Shown here in pieces: positions 53,756 to 63,118 of a stretch of DNA of 64,000 nucleotides; position 1 is the first letter of the stretch, and every line of letters begins with the position of its first letter. The stretch comes from CAZPXZ01 sp965219495 (GTDB taxonomy: Bacteria > Pseudomonadota > Alphaproteobacteria > Rhodobacterales > CAZPXZ01): the NCBI GenBank assembly GCA_965219495.1, contig OZ244777.1:620001-684000 (forward strand), in the 5' to 3' direction. The notes beneath the pieces were generated by a model. The model had not been told where the DNA came from and searched no databases. It worked only from the letters and a program-made list of their open reading frames with translations. Position numbers and translations under genes: made by a program.

Positions 53756-55450
53756 TCAAGCAACCCACTCGCTAACTGGCGCGGCGGACTCTTCCAAGGG
53801 CTGACACCAGACGTCGACCAGGGCGGGGCCGTCCTCATTGATTGCGGCGCGCAGGACCGGTTCAAGTCGTTCGGGAGACCGGACCGACCAGGAATTGCAG
53901 CTGTAAGCCGCGGCGATTGCAGCGTGATCGGTCCGGGAGAAATCTACGGAATAGTACCGATTTCCGAAACCGTGCTTCTGTCCTGCCTTGATCCAGCCAT
54001 AGGAGGCATTCGAGAACACCACCATCATGACAGGCAAGCCAAGCCTGCAAAGTGTCTCCAGTTCCCCGACCGCGAACCCGAATGAGCCATCTCCCATCAC
54101 CGCAATGACCTTGGCTTCAGGGCAGCCGACCTGCGCCCCCAAGGATGCGCCGAGTGCATATCCCAGCGCGCCATGCGCGCGGTTGGTGATGAGGTGCCGC
54201 CCAGCCTTTCGGAGTTCGAAATACGCAGAGAAATACGGACACGGTGTCCCCGGGTCGGCGACGAGAATCGTATTGTCGGGAGCGAGCGCGTTGAGCGTCG
54301 CCACAACAAGTTCGGGCCGAATGGGAACATCTGTGCTTCGACTCAATTTCCCGAAAGCACCCCACTTCTTTTCTTTTGCGGCAGCGACCAAGGCGGCGCC
54401 GAAAAATTTGCGCGTCTCGCCAGATTCTTCAAGCAGTCGGCAGAGTAGGGACAGCCCGAGCCGCGCATCCGAACGCAGCGCGGCTTCCATTGGGTAGTTC
54501 GCTCCGATTACGGCCGGGTTGCTGTCCAAGTGAATGAGTTTCTGGTCGGTTCGAGGGCACCGCCAGCGTTCCGTGGTTACGGAACCTCCGCGGCAGCCGG
54601 CGAAGAATACCACGTCAGCCTGCTCGACAAGCGCTCGGGTCGCGGGAACACCGCCATTGGACCCTACAACTCCCGCACAATTGGGATGCGTTTCCGCTAG
54701 CGCCCCCTTCCCACTGACGCTCGTGCAAAGTGGCAAGTCCAACAATTCCACAAATTTGCGGAGTTCGTCATATGCACCGGAAAGCGCAATGCCACCTCCC
54801 ACAATCATCACGGGTTTTGCAGCCGACAGAAGGCGGGAAAGGAGTTGGGCCGCGTCTTCCGGATCGGGGCCTGGGCGCAGCGACGGCCACTTGCCGAACT
54901 TCGGATCCGCCCAAATTTCCTCTGGCGGCACCGGGTCGCATTGGACATCGAAGGGAAGACCCAGATGGACCGAACCGGATGTTACCGAAGTGGCGGCGCG
55001 AAAGGCCGCTCGAACCATTCGCGGAAGCGCATCGGCGCGCCGGACCAAGCAGCAAAATTTGGTAAGCGGGCGAAAAAGCGATTCCTGGTCAAGTTCGGTC
55101 AGCGAAAACCTGCCTTCCGAACTCGTGGCGACATCCGAGGTCAAGGCCAGCACCGGCACGGACGACTCGTTTGCTTCAACGACTCCGGGCAAGATGTGTG
55201 TCGCGCCACCTCCCGAGGGTCCTTCGCATACCCCAACATCACCAGTGACCCGCGCATATGCGTCGGCAGCGTATCCGGCATGGCGCTCGTCACGCATAAG
55301 TATATGGCGCATTCCGTGATCGAGCGTCGCGAGTGCATCATAGAATGGGAGAGAAGTATCGCCGCACAGACCGAAGATATTTCGCACGCGGTGCTTCTCC
55401 AGCATGTGAACCATGGCCTCGGCGCCGGTCGGTTGATTGTTTACGGCCAT
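53756..55450 (-). CDS. Thiamine pyrophosphate-dependent enzyme, acetolactate synthase/decarboxylase-like
   Basis: A 564-residue ThDP enzyme with the three usual domains. The cofactor-activating Glu is Glu55 in MRDERHAGYAADAYARVTG. The central domain has MIVGGGIALSGA. The Mg-ThDP motif is GDGSFGFAVGELETLCRLG...NASYGWIK. No regulatory subunit gene is adjacent, so acetolactate synthesis for branched-chain amino acids is unlikely; a 2-oxo acid decarboxylase or lyase role fits the DadA-like neighbour. Substrate unknown. Confidence 0.85.
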   Translation of the reverse strand: MAVNNQPTGAEAMVHMLEKHRVRNIFGLCGDTSLPFYDALATLDHGMRHILMRDERHAGYAADAYARVTGDVGVCEGPSGGGATHILPGVVEANESSVPVLALTSDVATSSEGRFSLTELDQESLFRPLTKFCCLVRRADALPRMVRAAFRAATSVTSGSVHLGLPFDVQCDPVPPEEIWADPKFGKWPSLRPGPDPEDAAQLLSRLLSAAKPVMIVGGGIALSGAYDELRKFVELLDLPLCTSVSGKGALAETHPNCAGVVGSNGGVPATRALVEQADVVFFAGCRGGSVTTERWRCPRTDQKLIHLDSNPAVIGANYPMEAALRSDARLGLSLLCRLLEESGETRKFFGAALVAAAKEKKWGAFGKLSRSTDVPIRPELVVATLNALAPDNTILVADPGTPCPYFSAYFELRKAGRHLITNRAHGALGYALGASLGAQVGCPEAKVIAVMGDGSFGFAVGELETLCRLGLPVMMVVFSNASYGWIKAGQKHGFGNRYYSVDFSRTDHAAIAAAYSCNSWSVRSPERLEPVLRAAINEDGPALVDVWCQPLEESAAPVSEWVA

Positions 55451-55586
55451 CTACGCTCCGCGCTTCCCCTGTGCTATGCGCTCCGCACGATATATGTTCG
55501 TGGCCGTCAAACAAGGCGGGCATTTGCAACGGTCAGGCGGACCGCGCGGCCTCCCGCCTCATCGGCGCGCAAGTCAAGAGGATGGG

Positions 55587-56322
55587 ATGACCGAAAGGCG
55601 GAGAAAGAGGAAATCCCCGTCCGGAATGCACCCACCACGAATTGGGCGTGCGTTGGCATATTGATGCTGGAGACCCGGTTTCCACGCCCGCTCGGCGACC
55701 TCGGAAACACGCAAACATTTCCGTTTCCTGTTCGCTACCGGGTAGTGCCGGGAGCGAGCCCGGATGCGGTTGTGCGCAGGGGCGCAACCGGCTTCGAAGG
55801 GGCATTCATTGCCGGAGCCCAAGACCTGATCAGAGACCACGTGGAGGGGATTGTTGGCAACTGCGGATTCATTTCCTTGCTCCAAAAGACATTGCCGATG
55901 CCGTTGGGGTGCCGGTGGCCACTTCGCCTCTCTTTCAGGTGTCGCTGGTCGAGGTTCTCCTGCCAGGAGAGCGTCGTGTCGGAATTCTCACGATTTCCGC
56001 ATCCACGCTCACGCCTGAGCACCTAATGGCGACGGGGGTATCGACCGATACGCCGATAATGGGAACCGAGAAAGGCCAGGAGTTTTCCCGGATAATTCTC
56101 GAAGACCTGGAAGAAATGGACTTTGCGCTGGCGCGCCGCGATGTCACGGAAGCAGCCAAGAAGCTGGTGCAGGATCATCCTGAGGTTGGTGCTATCGTGT
56201 TCAAATGCACGAACATGAGCCCGTATGCAGGCAGCGTCCAAAAGGCGACGGGTCTTCCGGTTATCACTCCGTTCGCCTTTGTCTGCTGGTTTCAATCGAT
56301 GCCGGCCCCCAAGCCAGTTTAA
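55587..56322 (+). pseudogene. Aspartate/glutamate racemase-family protein, frameshifted
   Basis: Homology is spread over frames. Frame 2 carries VGILMLETRFPRPLGDLGN, FPFPVRYRVVPGASP and IVGNCGFISLLQK. Near 55883 (an AAAA run; one A appears missing) reading moves to frame 1: DIADAVGVPVATSPLFQ to GAIVFKCTNMSPYAGSVQKATGLPV. The two active-site cysteines (NCGF and KCTNM) are both present. At the 5' end an ATG at 55587 or 55626 is in frame 3 (MHPPRIG), so a second shift near 55645 seems needed. This is a pseudogene, or sequence errors. It is divergent from the TPP-enzyme gene. Confidence 0.68.
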
Positions 56323-56639
56323 AACTCCCTGCTCGCATCAATCCTGATTTCCGACTTGCGGTTTGTGTCCATGTCCGCAAGCGAAAATTCGAGAAGGGAT
56401 AGGAAGGGATGAGTGGCGCAACTCTCCCTCTACCTGACCCTTGAATGAGTTTTTTTCAAGGAAGCTGCGTACTTCGGCTACAAAGTCGCCGGGCTGCTTC
56501 CATTCACAGGCAATTGGCGCACAGCGATTTCTCTTCCATCCCGACCGTGCGCTCTGGCACAATATGCACCAGACAATTCGTCCCCAGTTCAGTTGTTGCG
56601 AGAGGAAGCCCGATCGAAGGCCGTCTCAAGAGAAGGCAG
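56323..56639. other. Intergenic region with a hairpin
   Basis: 317 bp between the racemase remnant and the 3' end of tdm. No gene seen. CCTTGAA at 56439-56445 and TTCAAGG at 56455-56461 form a perfect 7-bp stem with a T-rich loop; it may help end transcription from either side, though it is not a standard terminator. Confidence 0.45.
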
Positions 56640-58994
56640 TCAGCTTCGAACCCGCAGCTTTTCTGGATCATAGTGCGGAAACCGTACTACTCTAACAGGA
56701 ATGCGCTTCTGCTCTCCATCGAGCATTCCAATTTCCAGATCGGTGCCAACCTCCGAATAAAGAATATCTGTTCTTGCAAGCGCGACTACCCTTCCAAGGG
56801 AAGGCGAGCGAATCGCCGACGTGATCTCCCCCACCCGCGCTCGTCCGACGAACAAGCCGTCTCCGCTGGCCGGTATCTCTCCTCCTTCCACGTCAAGACC
56901 CACAAGTTTCCGGGTTGGATGCGCCTTCCGGCGCTCAAGGGCTTCCCGGCCAATGAATGAGTCCTTCTTGCTCTTGAGGGGCGTCGTAAAACCAATTCCC
57001 GCTTCAAACGGGTCTGTCTGATCGTTGAACTCCTGTCCAGCGATGACCAAGCCTGCCTCCACGCGCAGCGTATCCAGCGCTTCCAAGCCGAGCGGAGATA
57101 ACCGGAACTCTTCACCGGCCTCCCAGATCGCGTCGAAGACTTCGGTTCCATCCCTTGGATTGCAAAATACTTCGTAACCCAGTTCTCCAGTGAAGCCGGT
57201 CCGGGAGATGACCATGGCCGTCCCTTCGAATCCGCCTATGCGACCAACCGTGAACCGAAACCAGCCAAGTTCCTCGATGGAGGGTTGCGCAGGGGGAGTC
57301 CAAACGAGCTTCTTGAGGATATCCCTGCTTGAAGGACCTTGCAGGGCCACATTGTGCAGTTGGTCGATTGAGGGCTTCACCCATACATTCAGACCTCGCG
57401 CATCCGCCTGCTCGCGAAGCCAAAGACCCGACTTGTCGCAACCGCCGATCCATCGAAAGTTGTCCTTGCAGAGTCGGTACACGGTGCCGTCATCGATCAT
57501 GCCGCCATGCTCGTAACACATGGCCGTATAGACCACCTGTCCCTTCGCAAGCCTTCGCATGTCGCGTGTAACGCAAGACTGCATCAGTGTCTCGGCGTCC
57601 GGCCCGAGGACTTCATACTTTCTGAGCGGCGAAAGATCCATGATCGCCGCACGTTCCCGGCAAGCCCAGTACTCGGAGACCGCGCCTTGACCGGGAAAGT
57701 CCTGCGATACCCAGTACCCGTTGTATTCGCTAAAGTTTCGTGTCCGCTCCGCGAACCGCTCGTGAAATGCGGTTTCCTTGGTCATATCGGGCTCCGAATC
57801 CGGTGTCTTTCGATACGCGGTCGCGCGCGTGAATTTCTGCCTGGCGTCATAGACACGAACTTGAATGTCCGTTGGCTCCCAGGCATTCGCGGAATCGACG
57901 TCGCTCGGGCAGGCGGTGGAGAAACAGACCAGATCTGTGAGCGCCCTGAGCAACACGAAATCACCGGGACGCGACCACGGTTCCGCTGCGGCCATTCCGT
58001 TGGCCGCGTCAACCATCGTGTTGAAAAAGAAGTTTATCGCCGGCCAACCCGGTCGAGGGGAGATGCCGTACGTTTCCGCTTCCCGGTTTAAATTGTCCGA
58101 ACAGTTTACGTGACCGGGATAACCGAGGTCTGCATAGTACCGCGCGGTGCAGGCCAGGTTGAAGGCATCGTGGCGACCGACGGTATCCTGGACAATTTCC
58201 ACCATGGGTTCCTGGCCCACGGAGAAGTACTTGGCGTATATGCCTGGCCCCGGATACGCCCTACCCGTCATGCTGCGTGTCGTAGTCGGATCAATCTCAC
58301 GCACCTCACCCCGTTCCAGCGCCCGCATGTCCCATGCTTGAAAATCCGAGCATTCGCGGCCCTGGACATCCAGAATCTGAATGAACTGACCAGCCCGAAC
58401 CTCATATGCCTTCGCACTTCCCGGAACCAGGTTGAAGTCCTCGAGAGGGTCCGCGAGCGGGGAGGGCGGCAAATGGCGTGGTTTGTTCCTGGGGCTTGCC
58501 CGGCGAAGATAAAGCACGATCTCGGAAGGAGGATTCCACGCATCCGGAGCCATCGGCGAACCCGGAACGCCGACAACCAGCGAACCGGATTCTCCGGCGG
58601 TGAACCGGGATCGTGCCCCCGCACGCGACTCGCCGCCAAATACCTGGCCAAACTCCGCTCGCGCGACATCACATCCGGCCGCCGCCAAAGCCTCCCGCAC
58701 GCGATTTGCGGACGGAATTCCGGAATGCAGGATTTCCGGAATGGCTCCCGCCACGCCCGACGCCTCAATGCCAAGCGCACCGAGCGCGGAACGTCCCTCG
58801 CAGTCGAAGAACATCAATTCACAGGACTGCAGTCCGTATCGATCCTCCAGCAGGATTTCGTCTCCGGCGTCAATCGAAAGCGTGGTCGATCCACCACCCG
58901 CAACCGGATGACGTTCCAATCCGGCGGAGAGCACAGGCAAGCCGGGGAGAAGCGTCGAGCCGCGCCGCTTTGCAGTGACCAGAATTTCGTTCAA
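56640..58994 (-). CDS. tdm: Trimethylamine N-oxide demethylase (DUF1989 + GcvT-like fusion)
   Basis: A 784-residue fusion. After about 180 N-terminal residues comes a DUF1989 domain (about 185-385) with cysteines at 282 (FNLACTARYY), 298 (HVNCSDN) and 362 (STACPSD), the likely zinc ligands. From about 405 a tetrahydrofolate-binding aminomethyltransferase domain follows, with SEYWACRERAAIMDLSPLRKYEVLG and SRTGFTGELGYEVFCNP. This layout is that of Tdm, which splits TMAO to dimethylamine and formaldehyde, the latter caught by THF. The tmm gene, 39 bp upstream, makes TMAO, which supports the call. Other GcvT-like demethylases such as dimethylglycine or DMSP enzymes are alternatives, but they lack the DUF1989 half. 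Confidence 0.85.
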   Translation of the reverse strand: MNEILVTAKRRGSTLLPGLPVLSAGLERHPVAGGGSTTLSIDAGDEILLEDRYGLQSCELMFFDCEGRSALGALGIEASGVAGAIPEILHSGIPSANRVREALAAAGCDVARAEFGQVFGGESRAGARSRFTAGESGSLVVGVPGSPMAPDAWNPPSEIVLYLRRASPRNKPRHLPPSPLADPLEDFNLVPGSAKAYEVRAGQFIQILDVQGRECSDFQAWDMRALERGEVREIDPTTTRSMTGRAYPGPGIYAKYFSVGQEPMVEIVQDTVGRHDAFNLACTARYYADLGYPGHVNCSDNLNREAETYGISPRPGWPAINFFFNTMVDAANGMAAAEPWSRPGDFVLLRALTDLVCFSTACPSDVDSANAWEPTDIQVRVYDARQKFTRATAYRKTPDSEPDMTKETAFHERFAERTRNFSEYNGYWVSQDFPGQGAVSEYWACRERAAIMDLSPLRKYEVLGPDAETLMQSCVTRDMRRLAKGQVVYTAMCYEHGGMIDDGTVYRLCKDNFRWIGGCDKSGLWLREQADARGLNVWVKPSIDQLHNVALQGPSSRDILKKLVWTPPAQPSIEELGWFRFTVGRIGGFEGTAMVISRTGFTGELGYEVFCNPRDGTEVFDAIWEAGEEFRLSPLGLEALDTLRVEAGLVIAGQEFNDQTDPFEAGIGFTTPLKSKKDSFIGREALERRKAHPTRKLVGLDVEGGEIPASGDGLFVGRARVGEITSAIRSPSLGRVVALARTDILYSEVGTDLEIGMLDGEQKRIPVRVVRFPHYDPEKLRVRS

Positions 58995-59033
58995 CCGAAT
59001 CAGTCTCCCTCGTTGCAGCAGCCTAGGCCCAGC

Positions 59034-60377
59034 CTAACCTTCCCTCCCGACATACGACTCCATCGAATCGTCCATGGCCGTCAACCAAGGCGCAGGATGT
59101 ACCGGAGCCATATTGCCGGTACAGGGGGACCGGAACGCCTTGTCACGATATGTAGTGATATCATCAATCTTGTCGTGTTCCCACTCCCGAAACGCCTCGA
59201 CGGTCAGGTCGACGTCGAATTTCGGATAGTCAACATCTTTGAAAAGGTCGCGCATGTAATCGGCCTGAAAATCAATGTCCTGATACGGATCTTCCAGCGC
59301 TTCTTCTCGCTTGACCCACGCCGCGATGTCGCTTGCCACTTCTTCTTCTGAGGGTAGCTGAATGCGTCCCATGATTACGTCCCGCGCAAACCAGGCCTGC
59401 GCGTCAAACATCGTGAACGTGTAGTACTGGTCCTGCATTCCGAGATAGTGCAAGTGCCGATTGCTTTGAAAAACCACACCCTTGTAAAGCCCGGGCGGAT
59501 AGAGCCGATTGTGCGTGACCAGTCGCAGATCCTGAGAAAGGAAGGGGAAGTGATGCAGGTAGCCCGTGCACAGGATGATTGCATCAAATTCTTTGCTGGA
59601 TCCATCCTTGAAGTGTCCGGTTCGGCCGTCGAGTTTCTGCAGGAGAGGCCTCTCATCCATGCTTTCGGGCCATTTGAATCCCATTGCCGCCGTCCGGTAG
59701 GTCATGGTCACGGAACGAGAGCCGTACTTGTGGCACTGTAGCGCTATGTCTTCGGCAGAATAGCTCGCGCCTACGACCAGCACGTCTTGACCGGAAAACT
59801 GCGCAGCGTCCCGGAAATCATGGGCGTGCAGCACCCGGCCTCCAAACGATTCAATGCCGTCAAAGCTGGGAAAATTCGGAACCGAGAAATGCCCGGTCGC
59901 GACCACGAGATCATCGAACAATTCCGTCTTGCTTGCGCCCGAAGCGAGTTCGTCGGCAATAATTACAAATTTCTCTGCGTCGGAATCCCACGAGACATGC
60001 CGAACTTCCGTTTCAAAACGCACGCATTCCCGCATCCCGCTATTTTCGGCACGTCCTCGGATGTAGTCCGCCAGTACGCCGCGCGGCGGAAAGGACGGTA
60101 TCGGCTTGCCAAAGTGCTCCTCGAAGGAATAGTCCGCGAACTCCACGCATTCCTTCGGTCCGTTCGACCAGAGATAACGGTACATGCTGCCGTGCACCGG
60201 TTCCCCAAATGCGCCGGTTCCGGTGCGCCATGTATAATTCCAGAGTCCGCCCCAGTTCTCGTGCCTGTCGTAGCAGACGATTTCCGGAATGCTCGATCCC
60301 CCGGCCCTGGCCGCGGCGAATGAACACAGTTGGGATAGTCCACACGGGCCGGCACCAATTATGGCGACTCGCTTCAT
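59034..60377 (-). CDS. tmm: Trimethylamine monooxygenase (flavin-containing)
   Basis: A 447-residue FMO. The FAD loop GAGPCG is near residues 8-13, and WGGLWNYTWRTGTGAFGEPVHGSMYRYLWSNGPKE follows. The FMO fingerprint reads FGGRVLHAHDF, the NADPH loop VGASYSAED, and later ILCTGYLHHFPFL and YLGMQDQYYTFTMFDAQAW. These match bacterial Tmm closely as I remember it. It oxidises TMA (and other methylated amines or sulfides) to TMAO. Of three consecutive ATGs, the last (60377) is best spaced from GGAAGGAG. Upstream, at 60397-60429, is a perfect dyad. It is the first gene of a tmm-tdm operon. Confidence 0.92.
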   Translation of the reverse strand: MKRVAIIGAGPCGLSQLCSFAAARAGGSSIPEIVCYDRHENWGGLWNYTWRTGTGAFGEPVHGSMYRYLWSNGPKECVEFADYSFEEHFGKPIPSFPPRGVLADYIRGRAENSGMRECVRFETEVRHVSWDSDAEKFVIIADELASGASKTELFDDLVVATGHFSVPNFPSFDGIESFGGRVLHAHDFRDAAQFSGQDVLVVGASYSAEDIALQCHKYGSRSVTMTYRTAAMGFKWPESMDERPLLQKLDGRTGHFKDGSSKEFDAIILCTGYLHHFPFLSQDLRLVTHNRLYPPGLYKGVVFQSNRHLHYLGMQDQYYTFTMFDAQAWFARDVIMGRIQLPSEEEVASDIAAWVKREEALEDPYQDIDFQADYMRDLFKDVDYPKFDVDLTVEAFREWEHDKIDDITTYRDKAFRSPCTGNMAPVHPAPWLTAMDDSMESYVGREG

Positions 60378-60396
60378 CATCATTCTCCTTCCTGCC

Positions 60397-60429
60397 AACC
60401 AGTTTGCATCCATTCTGGCCAAACTGGTT
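60397..60429. promoter_or_regulatory. Operator-like dyad upstream of tmm
   Basis: AACCAGTTTG (60397-60406) and CAAACTGGTT (60420-60429) are perfect 10-bp inverted copies with a 13-bp spacer, starting 19 bp before the tmm ATG. The size and symmetry fit a dimeric repressor or activator site. No regulator gene is seen within the window, so the protein that binds is unknown. Confidence 0.55.
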
Positions 60430-60820
60430 TACTATTGGTACATTCTGCCTCTTGTAGACAATACTGTTTCGGGTGGCCTAAGGCAACTCGTGGACAGCGC
60501 CGCCCGCTCAAGTACACTTTTTCAATCTCCATCCGCATTCGCGCGGCGATCAGGCGAAACCAACACAATTCTTGAAATATCACGCTAGATTGATGACGCA
60601 AACGCCGTCCGTTCGCATCCATCCAGCCCTTCTGCCAACGGCCCGGCATGCTTGCCGGGTTCGGAGTTGAGCACACGCTGTTTGCAGGATGCCGCAATCT
60701 TCAGTACACTCTCCTGAGTTTCGCAGCGTTTAGGTATAGTTTTGGTATAACCTGGCGTTGCTGGCTATGCGAGGATGTGCAGCATCCACGCACGAGCGAT
60801 ATCAATCGGAGGACAATCCA
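60430..60820. other. Divergent promoter region between tmm and the Liv-type transporter
   Basis: With the dyad, this makes a 443-bp gap with no gene I can support. It should carry promoters for tmm-tdm (minus) and the ABC transporter (plus). A repeated GGTATA occurs at about 60733 and 60743 (TTTAGGTATAGTTTTGGTATAACC), a possible -10 region for the plus-strand transporter genes. Confidence 0.4.
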
Positions 60821-62122
60821 ATGCGCAAATTCCTTTCCAGCCGTCTGAGCAGGCGCCGCGTACTCGGCACCGCTACAGCGGCAACAGGTGCTTTTGCAGC
60901 GTCCAGCCTGTTTCCGCATCGCGTGTTCAGCGCGGACCCGGTAGTCAAGATCGGATTCCTGGCCCCGCTGACCGGAGACGTGGCGGCGTGGGGCAAGCCC
61001 GGACTCGACGGATGCCGAATCTGGGGCGAGTGGGTAAATGCGGCTGGGGGCATCAATATCGGCGGAACCGCACACATGGTTGAATTCGTCGCATATGACA
61101 ATGAATACGACCCCGGCAAGGCCCGCGCCGGCGCAACAAAGCTCATACATGAAGACGGCGTCAAGTTCATCATGATGCTCGGCGGCGATACCTGGCCCGG
61201 GGTGCAGCCGGTCGCGGAGAATACGGGAATGCTCTTCTCGACTCTGCTGCCGTCCGACCTTTCGCCTGAAACCACGACTCTCCTCGCACCTGCCGAGGTG
61301 CATCCCATCTACAACGTAACCGGCGTGGACTGGCTTGCACGGAATCGTCCGGATCTCAAGAACTACGTGATCTGCACGCAGGACGATTCGCTTGGAATTC
61401 CTTCGGTCGCGACATATCTGGCCGCGTTTGAAGCAGCGGGAATCGAGCCGTTGGACACACCGTTGCTGTTCGACCTGTCGACGACCGACTTTGCGCCGGT
61501 TGTCACGCGAATGCTGTCTTCGAACCCTGATATCGTCTGTCTCGATACCGCCTATACGGACTTCGTGCATCCGCTCTGCGAGCAGTTGTATCTCCAGGGC
61601 TTTGAGGGGCAGATCATCTCCTGCACGGCGGACTTTTACGACAAGATCATCGAAAGGACTTCGCAGGAGTTCGTGGAGGGCTTGGTGTTCCAGTTCCCCG
61701 ATTTCGACGATCCGGCACTCGAGACTCAGGGTGTGAACTTCCGCAATCCCAACAAGTTCTTCGAGGAATACGCCGATCGTCATCCGGGAGAGTGGGGCGC
61801 TGTTTCGTGGGAATACGCGTCGATCATGGATCTCTGGACCGCAGGCGCCGAAAAGGCCGGCTCGGCCGAACCGGCAGACGTTCTTGCCGCAATGAAAGAA
61901 GGCGGAAAGGGGCTCCACGCCTTTGGCGAAGCCGAGTGGTGGGGGATGGAACTCTTCGGAATCGACAACGCCTTGGTCGGTAACTGGCCGGTTGTGGTCA
62001 TCGAAAACGGCAAGGCGGTGATCAAGGAGTTCAGCAGCATCCCGGAATGGTGGGCGCGCCATGGCGAACTGCTCGTGAAACATATGGAAGCTTACGGTCA
62101 GATGCACTATCAACGCGTCTGA
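60821..62122 (+). CDS. ABC transporter substrate-binding protein (LivK/Peripla_BP_6 type)
   Basis: A 433-residue periplasmic binding protein with a Tat-like signal (SRRRVLGTATAATGAFAAS, cut near FSADP). Body motifs: KIGFLAPLTGDVAAWGKPGLDGCRIWGEWVNAAGGI, YDNEYDPGKARAGATKLI and VSWEYASIMDLWTAG. ATG 60821 has GGAGG 12 bases upstream; the longer frame to 60758 is not conserved. It is divergent from tmm-tdm and precedes LivH/LivM permeases, so TMA, TMAO or a related methylated amine is a reasonable cargo guess. Branched-chain amino acids or urea-type ligands remain possible. Confidence 0.85.
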   Translation: MRKFLSSRLSRRRVLGTATAATGAFAASSLFPHRVFSADPVVKIGFLAPLTGDVAAWGKPGLDGCRIWGEWVNAAGGINIGGTAHMVEFVAYDNEYDPGKARAGATKLIHEDGVKFIMMLGGDTWPGVQPVAENTGMLFSTLLPSDLSPETTTLLAPAEVHPIYNVTGVDWLARNRPDLKNYVICTQDDSLGIPSVATYLAAFEAAGIEPLDTPLLFDLSTTDFAPVVTRMLSSNPDIVCLDTAYTDFVHPLCEQLYLQGFEGQIISCTADFYDKIIERTSQEFVEGLVFQFPDFDDPALETQGVNFRNPNKFFEEYADRHPGEWGAVSWEYASIMDLWTAGAEKAGSAEPADVLAAMKEGGKGLHAFGEAEWWGMELFGIDNALVGNWPVVVIENGKAVIKEFSSIPEWWARHGELLVKHMEAYGQMHYQRV

Positions 62123-62158
62123 GCACCAACACCCGGCCAAGCCGGCTGACAATCGATA

Positions 62159-62190
62159 CCCCGCCGCCAGTCAATTGGCGGCGGGGTTTC
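62159..62190 (+). terminator. Hairpin after the binding-protein gene
   Basis: CCCCGCCGCC (62159-62168) and GGCGGCGGGG (62177-62186) form a perfect 10-bp GC stem with an 8-base loop, followed by TTTC. It lies between the binding-protein and LivH genes. It probably lowers read-through, leaving the binding protein in excess over the permeases, or protects the upstream mRNA end. Confidence 0.7.
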
Positions 62191-62248
62191 ATAGTTGATC
62201 CGTGCCCCAATCGCCGCGGGCCACAATCGCGGGACGACGGAACCCGCC

Positions 62249-63118
62249 ATGACTGAATTGCTGCTCCAGACGGTCGTGAACGCAACCTATGCGGCGAGCT
62301 ACCTCGCATTGATCGCCGTCGGATTGGTTCTGATATTCGGAGTCATGGGCATCATCAACTTCGCCCACGGCGAATTCTACATGCTGGGCGCATACTGCGT
62401 CGTTGCAGTCTACGCCAGCCTCGGGCTTCCATTTCTCCTCTCCGTCGCGGTCGGTCTCGTATTCGTAGGCCTTGTCGGCATCGCCGCAGAGCAGACCCTG
62501 TTTCGCCCGATGCGCAACAATCCGCTCGGCGGACTCGTGGTTTCCATTGGGCTGCTGCTTGTACTACAGTCGCTCGCCACGCTCGGTTTCGGCGTTCGCA
62601 TGGAACATATTCCGCCCCCTTCGCAAGTGGTGATTAAATTTACCGAGGGCGTTGGGATACCCTTGCAGCGTCTGACAGTGGTACTCGCCGCAATTGTCTT
62701 TCTCGGCGGACTGTGGGTTTTTCTGCGCCGAACCCGATGGGGATGGGCGCTCCGGGCCAGTGCCCAAGATCCTGAAGCCGCTTCGCTTCAGGGGATCTCG
62801 ATCTCAGCCGCTTCGCGGATCGCGGTTGCCATTGGTACAGCGCTTGCCGGAGTCGCAGGAGCTCTCACTGCACCGCTGGTGCGCACCTACCCATATATGG
62901 GGCACGGCGTAATTATTGCAGCGTTCATCGTCATCATCGTGGGTGGAGTAGGAAGCCTTGAAGGAGCAGTTGTCGCCGCCATTGCCTATGCGTTCGTGCA
63001 TACGTTTGTGACGACCTTCGTAGACGGTGTGATCGCTGATATCGTCGGTCTGCTGCTAATGCTTGCGGTGCTGATCATCCGACCAACGGGACTGTTCGGC
63101 AGCGGTAGCCGTGCTTGA
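62249..63118 (+). CDS. Branched-chain-type ABC transporter permease (LivH family)
   Basis: A 289-residue membrane protein with about eight helices. Typical LivH sequence: LIAVGLVLIFGVMGIINFAHGEFYMLGAY near the N-terminus, RPMRNNPLGGLVVSIGLLLVLQ, and the EAA-like ASAQDPEAASLQGISISAASRIAVAIGTALAGVAGALTAP. ATG 62249 starts at the family position. Its stop overlaps the GTG of the next permease. Confidence 0.92.
   Translation: MTELLLQTVVNATYAASYLALIAVGLVLIFGVMGIINFAHGEFYMLGAYCVVAVYASLGLPFLLSVAVGLVFVGLVGIAAEQTLFRPMRNNPLGGLVVSIGLLLVLQSLATLGFGVRMEHIPPPSQVVIKFTEGVGIPLQRLTVVLAAIVFLGGLWVFLRRTRWGWALRASAQDPEAASLQGISISAASRIAVAIGTALAGVAGALTAPLVRTYPYMGHGVIIAAFIVIIVGGVGSLEGAVVAAIAYAFVHTFVTTFVDGVIADIVGLLLMLAVLIIRPTGLFGSGSRA

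Noticed and set aside
58110..59351. A 413-codon plus-strand open frame opposite tdm and tmm
   Set aside because: Lies opposite two genes with strong motifs; no recognisable domain.
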